In this document: positions 1 to 13,679 of the stretch, one piece after another
How the letters are laid out: every line of letters begins with the position of its first letter
Position numbering within the stretch: the first letter of the stretch is position 1
Assembly (NCBI GenBank): GCA_910589415.1
Contig: OU342637.1
Span: 32,084,162-32,148,161, forward strand
Length of the DNA: 64,000 bases
Reading direction: 5' to 3'
Source: Malachius bipustulatus
Lineage: Eukaryota > Arthropoda > Insecta > Coleoptera > Melyridae
Notes under the pieces: model-generated
What the model was told of the DNA's origin: nothing
Databases searched by the model: none
Seen by the model: the letters and a program-made list of their open reading frames with translations, nothing else
Position numbers and translations under genes: made by a program

Positions 1-2889
1 TTCCCTGCATATTCAAACACCAGCTCACGGCCGTATATTTATAAAACATACGGTCCTCAATATTTTGTGGATTCAAAAAAAAAAAAGAACCGCAATCTAA
101 ATTTCATGCAGAAAAAAAGGCTAACAGTTACTAAAAACCGAGTAGGGGGACGATTTTTCAGCTTACATGAACACATTACACGTAAAACAAACAAAGAAAC
201 CTCCGCCATCGGAGCTTTTTGCCGAAAACACAACAATAACGAAATTAATTTAAAAAATAAACGTCAGGAAAGCGTTACGTTTCAGACACGCGATCGGAGC
301 AACATAACACGAGTAAACACGTTACGGAAACTGCGGAAAACCTCCCCTGTTTATTTTCCAAAAACAAACCTTCCATTATTAAGCGGGAACTTTTTTTAAA
401 AGGGAAAACCGAGGTCCAGAGATGAAAACGAGAAATGAATAAAATTATTGAAAACGGCCATTTTTCGCCTGCGTCCTTTCTTCCTCTCGGCAGATATTTA
501 CCTACGAACCGGATATTTTGGCAAAGCGGAGCCACGCTGCCGTTTCTGCGTCCGTAATTGAATTTATTTCTCATCAGTGATTTTGAATGCCGCGAACGCG
601 GCACCGTCCTCGTCCTGGAATATTTCAAAGCAGCAGCCTGATTCCCGATTTGTCTGAATGGCATTATTCACAATTAAATCGGTACCTACCCTCGACTGTA
701 ACCTTGCCCTCTGTTATTATTATTATTATTATGATTGATTATTCAAATACAGGGTTTCAATCCAATCAACTTAAGATTTACCTGCATAAATAGTCGATGT
801 GGCAGGCGCATTGTGCGCAGGTCAGTACAGTTTTGGACGTGTATTATTATTTTATGAGACTGTAAAATTATTACTTAATCCCGTAAACGTTTTAAGCATG
901 AAATTGAGAAAAATTATTGGATAGTTTGATTCCTTGACTGCAAAGTATTGTAAATCCTTCTAGCTTGGGATCAGTAAAATGGCTAGGAATAATTAATCAA
1001 GGAAAAAAGAACACCCGGTAGAACTTAATTAATGAGTCACCCGGAGGTATGGACGAGAGGAGGGAGTTTTTTCGTTCCTGTTTTCTTGTTTGGAAATCTG
1101 AATAATTAGAATAAAATGCGATTAGAGAAATTGGGTCCGCCGGGGCCGATCCCGGGCCCGAGCATCGCGCTACTGATTCGACTACCTTATACACTTCAGA
1201 AAATATCAAAGTTTTATTTCATTAATTAAGCGGCGGAGAGTAGCTTCAAGCTGACGCTGTCGCAAGTCAACTTATATTAATTATGCTCTTTCGCTCCTCT
1301 TGATTAATATATTACACAGGGTGTTTATTTATTAGTCAAAAAAATTATTAAATATGTCATATAAATAAATAAACTGAGTTTGAAATAAATATTAGTTCTT
1401 TTATTTACATAAATAGTGTTTCGTGTATAATTAAGCTTATGATGAGACTTATCTAGAAATTTAGTTGCATTTATCCTTGTATATTTTATGATATCTCGAC
1501 TGATAACCAGAAAAAACTGATTATATTTTAATTTTAAAATTACATTATGTTCAAGTAAGTAAGGAGTACCTATACAAATTCGTCCAGGAACATGGTAACT
1601 GGTTGGTAAAATCGTTACTTGGAATGCAGAATAATATACGAATCCACGAGCTAGCTCGCATAATATCTTACGATCACGCAAACTTGGGAACGCAATGCCC
1701 GCGGAAAGCATGGAAATTGCATTATTAAATTTAGGCAGATTTCATCAGAGAACTTAGAGCGTGTAAGTTGGATAATCTGGTTAAGCCCGAACGCGCCCAG
1801 AAGTATTGTTTCCCTGAATCTGGATTCACGATTATGAGAGATATTAAATAAACATACATTCACTTGACTTTTAGCACCGGTTTACGAGCAAACGAAACAA
1901 AAAAAGCCTTCCTCGTTACAATTTATCTCCTGCTCTACTTCTGCTGAACGTTCCGGCTCCTGCATCGCCAGCGCCAGCGCAACCTAACGTCAAATGAAAA
2001 TGTTTCCTTGAATCTTTTCTTTTATTTACATTCTTGCATAGATTTTTTTCGAGTCGGCAATACAAGTAGAATGGGTGAGTACAAAAAAAGTCTTTGATGA
2101 TGCTCTTATATCGACTCGTATAAGTATTCGTATAGAAGTTGAAAGGGCGACCATCATGTAGCAGGTTGGAGAGGGAAAATATTTTTTTTCTACTCGGAAA
2201 AAATAAGTGGAAAAGAGAATGGAAATAATTTTTTTTGGAAACAAGATAAGAAATTTGTGGTAAAAGCAGCAGATGCTAGCAGACTGTTTGGGTGAATTGA
2301 CCTAGAATAGTCAACCAGCCATCTATAGCTCATCCCCCTCTTTCCCAGAGTTCTTGTTTTGCAATAATCATTCTGATTACAGCTAGCCAACCATCGACGA
2401 AGTAAAAAACAGGACTGCTCAGTGAACTTGACCCAGAAACTACGACCGGCAGTGAGGATAAAAACGAGGCCTTATCTCCTAACGGTCGTCGATTGCAGCC
2501 TGCCAGGGAGTGTCTATCTAGACTACGTTCACGAGCAATTTGAACCCTCTGAATGAGTTACTAATTCATATGCGATCAGTTACTTTGTTTGTGAAGCCAA
2601 TAAATTTAAGTTTGATATTTTGATGTCGATGACGAAAATATGTGAAAGTCCATCCTTATCCCGTCTGAGGGCTAATTAATTAATTAATTAAATAATTAAC
2701 ATGTCCTCTCAAAAAAGAGAAAGACGTCACAAAAATAAGTGGAAAAGAGAAAGGAAATAGTTTTTTATTTGATTTTACAGCGTTTTTAATGGAGAATTAA
2801 ATGGTACTCAAGATAAAAATCGAATTTTCTTAAATCTTTTATTTTTCGACCTTGGTAGCTTTTTTTGCTTTCTTTTCTGCTCTCAAAAT
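1..2889. other. AT-rich non-coding DNA
   Basis: I see no gene in this stretch. The open frames are short, lack known motifs and are rich in homopolymers. A run of TAATTAAT repeats sits near 2675-2700. A stretch of about 40 bases around 2203-2240 is repeated in altered form near 2731-2765. A CACAGGGTGTTTATT block at 1315-1330 resembles the ends of dispersed TIR elements found elsewhere in the window. Confidence 0.6.
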
Positions 2890-3842
2890 CGTTTTGCCAG
2901 CCCAGGTCAGGTCCGCAAATCGATTTTTACGTGAGGCCAGACTAGCCTCAGATTTTTGTTTGTCAGCCCAGGTCAGGCCGTATATCGATTTTTTCCCGAG
3001 GCCAGGTTAGCTCCGGATTTTTGTTTGTCAGCCCAGGTCAGGTCCGCAAATCGATTTTTACGTGAGGCCAGGTTAGTTCCGGATTTTTGTTTGTCAGCGT
3101 CAGGTCCGAAAATCGTTTTTTTTTTCGCGAGGTCAGGTTAGCTCCGGATTTTTATTTGTCAGCCCAGGTCAGGTCAGCCCAGGTCAGGTCCGGAAAATGA
3201 TTTTTACGTGAGGCCAGGTTAGCTCCGGATTTTTGTTTATCAGCCCAGGTCAGGTCCGGGAAATGATTTTTACATGAGGTCAGGTTAGCTCTGAAGATTA
3301 TCTTTTTTGAAAATTTTTTGCCAGCCCAGGTTAGGTCCGCAAATCGATTTTTACGTGAGCCCAGGTTAGCTCCGGATTTTTGTTTGTCAGCCCAGGTCAG
3401 GTCCGCAAATCGATTTTTACGTGAGGCCAGGTTAGCTCCGGATTTTTGTTTGTCAGCCCAGATCAGGTCCGGACTACGATTTTTACGTGAGGCCAGGCTA
3501 GCCCCAGATTTTTGTTTGTCAGCCCAGGTCAGGCCGTATATAGATCTTTTCCCGAGGCCAGGTTAGCTCCGGATTTTTGTTTGTCAGCCCAGGTCAGGTC
3601 CGAAAATCGATTTTTACTTGAGGTCAGGTTAGCCCCGGATTTTTGTTTGTCAGCCCAGGTCAGGTCCAGGAAATGATTTTACGTGAGGCCAGGTTAGCTC
3701 TGAAGATTATCTTTTTTGAAAGTTTTTTGCCAGCCCAGGTTAGGTCCTAAATTTATCTTCTGCCATCCCAGGTTAGCTCCACAGATAATAATTTTTGCGA
3801 GTTTTTGCCAGCCCAGTAGGTCAGCCCGTAAAACGATTTTGC
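2890..3842. repeat. 66-bp tandem minisatellite
   Basis: About fifteen imperfect head-to-tail copies of a 66-bp unit are visible. Each has GTCAGCCCAGGTCAGG, then AAATCGATTTTTACGTGAGG, then CCAGGTTAGCTCCGGATTTT. Copies starting at 3386 and 3452 are exactly 66 bp apart. Because 66 is a multiple of three, open frames run through several copies and give a 22-residue peptide repeat. Units with small indels and stops break these frames, so I read the array as non-coding. Confidence 0.9.
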
Positions 3843-6297
3843 TCAAAAAATTTCGATTTTCGTTCGGTTTCTTGTCTGGTGGTCGCTCATACAAGTGTAA
3901 GTAGAGGGGGGGCGGCTGTTATGTAGCAGACTAGAGAGGAGATAAATAATTGGAGCGTGCCGCATTTATGCTATTCGTTTAATCGAGTTTTCTGCAACAA
4001 TCTGTTAATTAATTCACATCTCTCTCAATGAAACCCCAATTTACCGAGCCGTATATTTTACTTATTATTGCAGCATTGTATACTACTTTAGATTGCAAGA
4101 ACGGACTCCAAGGAGTTGTTTCAAAACAAAAACTTCCCACTCAATGGCGTTTTCATGATAATGTTATTTCGATGCTTAAACGACTTGGTAACATTATAAG
4201 CCAACTTAGGAGATAATGTTACAGAGGAAAATAAAGCTATCCGCCGCTAAAATCCATTACGGTTGAGCTCAGTTTTGCTCCATCGAGTTAGAGTTAGATA
4301 CATTGCAGGGCCAGAGCTGCAAAAGTTTTCAATCTCCGGTACGTAATAACGAATTTCAAAATCGAGCTCATCTCTTGACGGTGTTAAAGTATTGTAGTCT
4401 CTGTCTCTGACGAATTGAATTAAATTATCCCACGCTGTCGTACTTGTTTCTTTTTTTTTGCTTACAATGAACACGTTGCAGAGGTCTTTGAAAAATATAA
4501 ATTGTAATTTTGGGCTTTCTAGATAATTTAGTCCAAAGTGTAGAGCTTTCCCGGCTAGTTCTAAAGAAAAAATAAAGTTAGGGGATGTAATTTATTATGT
4601 TGCCATTTAAAACCGTTTAAAAATATCCACTCAAAAGTTCCGCGGCTCAAAAGGTTCCAACAAAAAAGTGCGGCACTTTTTAACCATCAATGAGAAAGAA
4701 GCGGGAAATATTTACTCAGGAAACTAGAGATAGGTCTCTTCAACGAGAGGTGGCGCTACTGCCCGTAGTATTATTTTAATAAAATTTTAACGACGTTACA
4801 ACGTTGCTAGTCTAAATAAAAAAAAAAGTTATTCAGGCCTCCAGGTCCATTCGATTGAGGCAACTTCGGAAAAAAATGATTTCATAAAGTCCAGTCGTGA
4901 ATAAAAAAACTTTAATTTGTGAGGAGTAGTTCCAGAAAAAAATTTGATCGGTTTTTTTATCATTTTTTCCTACCCTCAATCGTACCTTTTTTTTTCTACT
5001 TTTTTGCTTAACATGAGTAGAAATATAATACCAACCTATGAAGGTCCAGATCTGAAAAAAACTTAATCCTCGAGCTCTCACAAAAAAATGAAATTTCCTT
5101 CCTATAAATTGCCTGAAGAAGAAAAAAAGGTATAAAGTGGGTGGGTGAAGTATAGGTAGGTGGGTATACAGAGGGGTTGGTACCTATACATGAAATATTT
5201 CATGTTTAGCATGCTCATGCATAGTGAGTGATTTGAATAGCGCAAGCCAAAGCTGATTGATAGCAAATTGGAAATTTTCCATGTTAAAGGAAAACCCAAG
5301 AATGAAAGGAAGCTGAAACGCGAGTGTGACGCTGACGCTGCGCGTTGTGATTTTAATTTCCTTTTCTGTAGACGTGTGGTGTCGGTGTGTTCTGATGGGC
5401 GGTGAGAGGGAAGCTTAAAAATATGAAAAGTAATATCGTAAAAAGTTACCACGTGTAAAATTGGACGCTAAAAGTGTTTCGGTATTCACGTTCGTCAGGG
5501 ACGAACTTTTCGCTGAAAATCAAACATCGGAATATTTAGAATAATTCGCAGAATAACAGGGTGGTGGTGATGGTGACATTCATACATAATCAATTTTTTT
5601 TAATCTCTCTCTCTCTCTCTCTCTCCCCTGGTATAAATTCGGACTTCATACCTATAGTTAATAATAATAATAATCCATCTATTTTGCTATTGTTGCATTA
5701 AAGCCGCATATTCCTAAATAATTATTATCAATATTTACCTTCAGGTATTTTGACGATTATTTCTATTCCCGACGGAACCCACAGATACGCTCCGAATATA
5801 ATCAGTTTGTTTGCATAATATTCCCTCAAACCCTCGAATCAAACCGCCCGCTCTCCCATAAACTGAAACATTTAATGATCAGAAATGTTATCGTAAGGGC
5901 ATTTCGAATATGGATATTTTGCATATCGTTACTCCGGGCAATAATAACTATGGAGTTGGGATCGGGATTGTTCCCATTCGCGAGGACTCCATCCTCCCAG
6001 TCCCGGTACCTACCTACCAGAAAAAACATTCCGATAATCGCAGTACAACAAAAGTTGTTGTTTTTATTCGGGTCAGAAAAATCAATATTTTCTGTTCTTC
6101 TATAAATCTCATTCGTATTAACGCGTGTTAAAAAGTGTTCTTTATTCACTCGCATACTGTCTGAATTTTTTTATATACAAATGACAAGTGCTACAGAATA
6201 TTATGTCTAAGAGGAAGAGGAGAGAAGTATGAAGCCGAGCTCGCTTCAGCTAATCTTTTAAAAAGGCAGTTATTAGAGAATCTAAAAATTTAGCTAG
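3843..6297. other. non-coding DNA with a TC microsatellite
   Basis: No gene is recognised here. The open frames show no domain motif. A (TC)n microsatellite lies at 5604-5625. There is a short CTCF-like motif at 4748-4756, listed separately. Confidence 0.55.
4748..4756 (+). promoter_or_regulatory. CTCF-like motif
   Basis: AGGTGGCGC matches the core of the insect CTCF site consensus. A nine-base match is weak evidence, and no other insulator feature is visible nearby. Confidence 0.2.
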
Positions 6298-9005
6298 CTT
6301 ATAAATGAATTAAAAGCCTAAAAAAACGTATTTACCTGCGCGTTCATAAATGAGTTACTCTTGAATGAGTTACCGGAGAGTCTGGAAAATGAGTTGACTC
6401 ACGTTCTCATAAATTAGTTACTCATAAATGAGTTAAAAGTCTAAAAATCGAGCTTACTTGCCTGTTCATAAATGAGTTAACAATAAATGAGTTAACAGAG
6501 TCTTAAAATTGCTCTAATCAAGGCGCTCATAAATTAGTTACATTTCTATGAGTTACCGGAGAGTCTGGGAAATGAGTTGATTCACGCTCTAATAAATGAG
6601 TTACTCATAAATAAGTTAAAAGTCTGAAAATCGGGCTTACTTGCGCGTTCGTAAATGAGTTAACTATAAATGAGTTAACAGAGTCTAAAAATTTAGCTAA
6701 TCAAGGTACTGATGAATGAGTTACTCTTTAATGGGTTACCAGACAGTCTAAAAACTGAGTTAGAGAGGGCGCTTATAAATGAGTTACTCTTGAATGAGAT
6801 ACCAGAGAGTATAAGAATTGAGTTTCTTTGTACTCTCATAAATGAGTTACTCTAAAACATGAGTTGACTTGCGCTCTCATAAATGAGTTAAAATTTTAAA
6901 AATCGGGCTTACCTGCGCGCTCATAAATGAATTACTCTTGAATGAGTTACCGGAGATTCTAAAAATTGAGCTTACTTACGCGTTCATAAATAAATAAGTT
7001 ATGCATAAATGAGTTAAAGAGTTACCGGAGTTTCTAAAAATCGGACTTACTTAAGCGCTCATAAATGAGTTACCCATAAATAAGTTACCAGAAGGTCTAA
7101 ACATTGAGCTAGCCAGGGCGTTCATAAACGAATTACTCATCCAGATTAGTACGAGTTACCAGAGAAGCTAAAAAACGAGCTAGCCTGGGATTCTGAAAAA
7201 GTAGTTGACTAGGGCTATTCATATAAATGAGTTATCTCAGAGAGTATAAAAAATATCTAACCTGGGATTATAAAAAATGAACTGATTAGGGAGTTCATAA
7301 ATGAGTTAGCTACTGAAAAATGAGTTAACAGAGTCTAAAAATTAGGCTTACTTACTACGCGTTAATAAATGGGTTACTCATAAATGAGTTACCAGGAAGA
7401 CTAAAAATTAAGCTAGCCAGAACGCTTATAAATGACAAATGAGTTACTCTTGAATGAGTTGCTCTAGAAAATAAGATGACTTGCGCTCTCATAAATGAGT
7501 TAAAAGTCTAAAAATTAGGTTTACTTATTACGCGTTCATAAATGAGTTACTCAAAAATTAGTTATCAGGAAGTCTAAGAATTGAGCTAGCCAGAACGCTT
7601 ATAAATGAGTTACCCTTGAATGAGTTTCTCTAAGAAATGAGTTGACTTGCGCTCTCATAAATGAGTTACTCATAAATGATTTAAAAATCTAAAAATCTGG
7701 TTTACGTGCGCGCTCATAAATTAGTTACTCTTGAATGAGTAACCGGAGATTCTAAACATCGAACTTACTTACGCATTCATAAATAAGTTAAGCATAAATG
7801 AGTTAAAGAGTTATCGAATTTCCTAAAAATCGGACTTACTGGAGCGTTTATAAATGAGTTACCTATAAATGAGTTACTAGAAGAAAGTCTAAAAATTGAG
7901 CTAGCCAGGGCCAGGGCGCTCATAAACGAATTACTCGTTATAAATGAGTTACCAGAGAAGCCTAAAAACGAGCTAGCCTGGGATTGTGACAAAGTAGTTG
8001 ACTAGGGCTACTCATAAATGAGTTACCTTAAAAAGTATAAAAAAGGATCTAACCTGGGATTATAAAAAATAAGCTGCTCAGGACGCCATAAATGAGTTAC
8101 CTACTGAAAAATGAGTTATCAGAGAGTGTAAAAGTTGATCTGACCAAGCTGGCCATAAATGAGTTACCAGAAAGTCTAAAAATTGAACTAGCCAGAGCGC
8201 TTATAAATGAGCTAAAGTCTTATAAATGAGTTACCCTTGAATGAGTTTCTCTAGGAAATGAGTTGACTTACGCTCTCATAAATGAGTTACTCATAAATGA
8301 GTTAAAAATCTAAAAATCTGGCTTACCTGCGCGCTCATAAATTAATTACTCTTGAATGAGTTACCGGGGATTCTAAAAATCGAGTTTACTTAGGCGTTCA
8401 TAAATAAGTTAAGCATAAATGAGTTAAATAGTTACCGGGAGTTACCCACAAATGAGTTACTAGAAAGTCTAAAAATTGAGCTAGTAAGGGCGCTTATAAA
8501 TGAGTTACTCATAAATGAGTAGAAAAAAAGTTTTAAAACGAGCTAGCCTGGGATTTTGAAAAAGTGAGTTACAAAGCAGTCTAAGAATTGAGCTAGCCAG
8601 AACGCTTATAACTGAGTTACTCTTGAATGAGTTACTCTTGTTTGAGTTATTCGTGAATGAGTTATTCTAGGAAATGATTTGACTTGCGCTCTCATAAATA
8701 AAGTTACTCATAAATGAGTTAAAGTCCAAATCGGGCTTACCTGTGCGCTTGTTACCAATAAATGAGTTACCAGAAAGTCTAAAAATTGAGCTAGCCAGAC
8801 GCTTAAAAATGAGTTACTCTTGAATGAGTTACCGGACATTCTAAAAAGCGGGCTTTCTTCCGCATTCATAAATGAGGTAATCATAAATGAGTTAACAGAA
8901 TTTAAAAATTGGGCTGACCAAGGCGTTGAAAAATGAGTTACTCTTGAATGAGTTACCAAAGAGAAAAAATGAGCTAGCCTGGGATTCTGGAAAAGTAGCT
9001 GACCT
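6298..9005. repeat. ATAAATGAGTTA satellite with higher-order structure
   Basis: About 2.7 kb is made of variants of ATAAATGAGTTA alternating with TTGAATGAGTTACCGGAG, GTCTAAAAATTGAGCTAGCC and GCGCTCATAAATGAGTTA. The basic spacing is roughly 60-90 bp. Longer blocks recur: the block at about 6903-7190 reappears at about 7697-7990 (near 794 bp later) and in part at about 8317 (near 620 bp later). The copies have diverged by substitutions and small indels. Nothing suggests that it is coding. Confidence 0.9.
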
Positions 9006-9561
9006 GGATCTTAAAAAAAAAGCAAACAATGGTGGATTCTAAAGAATAAACTGACTGGGCTGCTCCTAAATTCTCATAAACCAAAGAGTTTAAATAATTA
9101 GCTAACCTGGGATTCTATAAAATTAGTCTAGTTTATAAGATTACAATTCCAACTCTCTTTTATTTTCAAGTAAATCCCCTTAAATAAGAAATCATTATCT
9201 CTCAAAGTCGACACTGAACGATTTTGGTTCCTACCAGCGCAACTGTGAGCCGGGAATCGCAGCCAACGAACTAAGTTATCTGCACTACTTTTTAGCGCCG
9301 GCGTTGGCTGCTGGCAGTGCCGGCCGGGCAAGTCGGGCGCCCTGTAAAGCGCGGCGCCCGCTGCTCGAAAGCGAGTCCGGTGGCAGCATAAATGCAGGCA
9401 ACAAAATCACGTTTTTGTTGAAGGAAATGAACACAAAATCAGGGTTTTGTAATTTTTAAATAATGCTGTTTCAGTTTTTTTCTAAGTTTATGCAGAACAA
9501 TTATTATAGATAAAATTGGCATAAAAAATAGTTAATTTTTTATGCCCTGTCGAAACAATAA

Positions 9562-9600
<39 letters not shown>

Positions 9601-11343
9601 ATTTTTATGGTTAAATATGAAACAAATTACACCTTTCGAGAGTTCAATAAACATATAAGAAAATTGTAATTCCCAGAGAAAGAGAGAAGTACTTAGGGTC
9701 GATTTAAAAAAAGAGAGACGAGAATGAATTTCAATACTGGTCATGTCCGCGTGAAATGTTATTAAAGCGATGATTCCCTTTCGGGTATTACCGAGGACCT
9801 ACCTGAGCGGAGATAGGTAACCCAACCGTTTCAGTTCAACTCGACTCGACTATTCGCCGGATGCATTTAGGGGAGGATTATGATTCGAACGTTTTAAGGT
9901 GGAAATCCGGTCTGAATATCAATGATATTGGAACGGCAACATTGCGCAGAGATGTCAATATTCGCTCTGTCGAATCCTTCGCTATGCTATCCCGAACAGC
10001 TTCCCGTATTTCTCTACTTTAACACTTGAGAAGACTTTGGATTATTAACAGCGGGAGTAAAAAGAAAACTCGGTCAAAGGAAAATGCATTGTTTCTTTCT
10101 AGCATTGCGGTTGGTAAGAATACAAAATTGAATTTGATTTTATATTCCAAGCCGGATGAACAAGGAGAAACCGTCCTGAATAAATATTAACCGGGACTGT
10201 TCTCTCTCTCTCTCTCTCTCGCTGTTTATATGTCTAGGATGACATTTATTATTAACAAGTAATCAACTTCAGTCAAAGCCAGCAAGGATCGATTCTTTCG
10301 CGGCTTTTTTCCATCGGGGTTATCGTCTCTTTTTCGATCGATTCCATCCAGCTTCCCGGACTCGCTTCCGGACGCTGTTGGTCTTTTCATGGATGCAAAT
10401 CTTCAACCTCCCAGTTCAGTTAGACGTGTCATAATTCTACGTCTTTAGCTGCCTCATTATCTGCTCTTTTACCTCTTCAACTGGTCCTTTTTCTAGTCCA
10501 GCATTGTTCTTTCATTTCTTCATTAAGTAACTTTGTAATTAACTATAAACTAACTTTGAAGGGCCAGGGATTCAGACATAGATTAGTAGTGAATCTATGT
10601 AAGAGAGTTTTATTTCTGGGACACCCTGTATATAAATTATGAAAAGCTTGTAGTTTCAGAAAATTGTGATAAAAAAAATTATTGTGAATCACGCTATAAT
10701 CGTTTTGAGAGACACGCTTGTTCCAATGTAGCTTCAGTGGAGATATAAACTAGCACTAGCCAGGACTGCCAGGAGCTTGCTTTTCAAAAATAACAACTAA
10801 GGCAAATACTACAATCTAATAAAGGGGGTAGGTTTTTTTAGTCTATCTTAATAAGTCTCTACGTCATGAATATATTTTTTTTTCGGTTACAGCTAGCACT
10901 GGCACAGCACGCCTCCATGACGGTGATTCTGATTCCAATGATACCGTGACCGTACAAATGCAAGAAAAAAAAGTTTTAAAAGTTGATTGGAGAAATTCCG
11001 GAATACGAACCACTTAGTCGTGACGTGCAGTGAAGTTCAAGTCAAATTTCCTGTCGGGGTACTCGATCTGGATGTTTTTGTTGTACGCCGAGTTGCTCGT
11101 AACTTTTCCTATTACAAGTTTTATTAATTTATTAAGAAGTCGAAATCTCGCCGACGAACTGAACCCTCTGTGAACTTCGACCTGTGAAATTTGAAGTTGA
11201 ATTTATTAAATAAATATTCGGCTTTCTGTCTCGAATATACCAAAGATTGTTGAATATTCGTTAGCCTTCTTGCCTTTTACTTATCCTCACTTGCCTTTTA
11301 ATTAACACTACCGACTATTGGGTTTGATAAAAGATCCTCTCTA
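9006..11343. other. non-coding DNA with microsatellites
   Basis: No gene is recognised. The stretch has an (AAAT)n microsatellite at 9559-9601, a (TC)n run at about 10200-10220 and a GC-rich patch at about 9290-9390 that stands out from the AT-rich background. An ACACCCTGTATA end motif of the dispersed CAGGGTGT family lies near 10621. Confidence 0.5.
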
Positions 11344-11493
11344 TGAGACGTTTCATAACCCGCTACGGGAAACCTCAAAAAATAAACTCAGACAATGGTA
11401 CTTGGTTTAAGGGAGCAAAAAACAACTTTTATTGAAAAGAATCAATCCTGCATGCCTCATTTTGACAGATTGTGGGAATCTGGTGTTCATTCT
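11344..11493 (+). pseudogene. BEL/Pao-type integrase fossil
   Basis: Starting at 11344 the frame reads MRRFITRYGKPQKINSDNGT followed by WFKGAKN and then a TGA. The SDNGTxF block is the second catalytic Asp region of a retroviral-type integrase. About 30 bases further on, at 11455-11493, a frame reads PHFDRLWESGVHS, the block with the catalytic Glu. The residues that normally separate these motifs are mostly missing and there is a stop between them, so this is a decayed fragment. The PHFxxLWESGV form points to BEL/Pao rather than Ty3/gypsy. No LTR was found around it. Confidence 0.75.
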
Positions 11494-13254
11494 TGTATTA
11501 ACGACGATTGCAACGATTTGAATCCTTTGTATCCGGCTCGAAGGACCATTTAACACAAAAAAATCAGTACATAAGCATAAAATACAGTCCATTTAATCAA
11601 AACAAGGAACACTTTGAAAAGCTCATGAATAATTCCCTGATACCTGTGAAGGTATTTGAGATTTAAGCTTGATTCTGTCCGTAATTGAAGTTTTAAATTC
11701 GCTCAAATTTAATAAAACGACCTTAAACCGGCTCAACAATTCGCATTTAGACTAATACTCTGTTTACCTTCCCTGCCATCGGGGAGATTCGGCTGAAAAC
11801 TGAACAAAATCCGTTTCTAACTTTAACTAAAGCAATCGCGATGACAAATTTCATTTCGCCATCACAAAGCCGCCCAAACGAGATCTCGTTTCTGAACGCT
11901 CCCCTCTGGCCATCTTTTACCGATTTTTTAATTTTTATTTTCCCCTCCACTCCACTTCTCCTCTCCCGTGAAGCGGAAATAAAAATTAGAAGCCGCAGCG
12001 AGGCTTGCTCCCGAGTGATATGTCATGATGTGCATGAACGTGACCGGGCGGTGGCAATTTCTTTCTAAATTCCCCGGCTCTCCCGCGGGACTTCTTCATC
12101 GGACTATTTTGTTATCTGGTGTAAGATTATAGGAGGAGGGTGCCTGTTTCTGATTAGTTTCGGGATTTGGTTATGCCAGTTTAATTATTACCTACAGGAA
12201 AGTTTATTTCAGTTTATATTCAGCTCAGAAAGTTTCCACGACTACTATCGTTTTATAGGGCGAGTTGGAATAAATTATCTAAAAAAATTGCCCTTTATTA
12301 TAATTTCCATTCTTAACACCTTCCATATTCCTAATTTTTCTCGCAGCCGAGATTTTTCCCAGAAAAAGGAAACTACCTTACAGTCCGGTGTCCCTTAAAA
12401 GTCGTAAAGAGAGTTCCGTGCCAACTCCGGACCCGTATCTTTCTAGATGGCGACCTCCTGATCTCCAGAGGCACTGGCCCTGTCGACACGCTCTTATTTA
12501 TGTCGGAAATGAGTACAAAAAGATATCTGGACATTGTTCACTCTGCCGGGTTCAAGACATCGAAGGTGATGGATGATTTATTATAAGGCCTTAACGTTAC
12601 CCAGTTATCAGTTGGAGAGATGTATTATTCGGTATTAGTTCTTTAGTTTTATGAGCTGTGATGATGGTATAGAAAATATACCACTGTAAGGGTTTAGTAA
12701 AATAAAGGAAGATTTCATTCAAGAAAAAGTTGATTACAACATTTACATTTGTAGCTGCGGGCGGGGTGAGAGAAAGTAAAAAATTTGGAGTGAGAGATAG
12801 ATAATGTATCGTTAAGGTAATTGAAGGGAAGATAATGAGATAATTCTTGTCGGCCTTCTTCAAATTTGGCTTCCAGAAAAAGGTAATTTTTTGTGGTACT
12901 TACAGGGTCTTTGGCAGCTGTAATTAATTACCTTCCATCTCAAACAGATTCATAAACTGGGAACATTTAACCGAGCTGGGCAGTTTGTTTCAGAAGATCA
13001 GAAAGTCCCTCCAAACGAAACTCGGCAACAGAGCACCGAAAAAGGATCCACGATCCGGAAAAGGTCATCTTATTGGAACAAGGCGATGTCTCATCCGATT
13101 TATTGCAAGAATTTTAACATTCGAACTGACATTCCTATTTTTAGGTATATTTTTACTTTCTATAAGAAAAATTGACAATCTCTCTAACATATTATTACGC
13201 TCCATCATAGCATCCTGGCGCACGTCAAGCACGCTAGAACATTGGTTCCTATTA
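11494..13254. other. non-coding DNA, no gene seen
   Basis: Only short open frames without motifs are present. I could not identify repeats or splice-linked coding segments in this stretch. Confidence 0.45.
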
Positions 13255-13620
13255 TACGAGGACGGGTCAATAAGTCCGTGACTTTTTGAATTTCCCGCCT
13301 CTTAACTGAAAGGGCAACACTGCTCCTGTCAACAGGCAACAATCAATAATTGACTCCTGACGAAATTTGAATTTGTGTTTGACAGCAATTGAAAGCGGAC
13401 TACCTCGTGATTTGAGAAGAAAATGGAGAAAAGTGAAGTGATGGAAAAAACCTCGCTCAAACCAATACTAACCTTGATAAACACTATCGGGACTCTGCAC
13501 CATCAATTTCAATAATGATAAAGAAGTGGTTTACGGAATTTTGTTGAAGTCTCTGCCCGATCCGTAGACACGTTCTCGAACATGCGTAGAATGCGGAACC
13601 ATTCTGGTATTTAGTACAAC
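13255..13620 (+). mobile_element. mariner-like 5' end remnant
   Basis: The block at 13255-13290 contains GGTCAATAAGTCCGTGACT, which resembles the terminal repeat of mariner elements. About 130 bases later an ATG at 13423 opens MEKSEVMEK, like the MEKSE start of mariner transposases. The frame then decays. A later patch near 13539-13570 looks like the VEVS region but is out of context. I infer an internally deleted, dead copy; a 3' end was not found. Confidence 0.45.
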
Positions 13621-13679
13621 TGGTCACATTGACCGACAATGTGTCATTCCTGATATAACTCCACGCAATTGGAAAATGG

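Noticed and set aside
2890..3842. Regular repeats that could suggest a CRISPR array
   Set aside because: The units are contiguous, with no unique spacers, and the DNA is eukaryotic. It is a tandem minisatellite.
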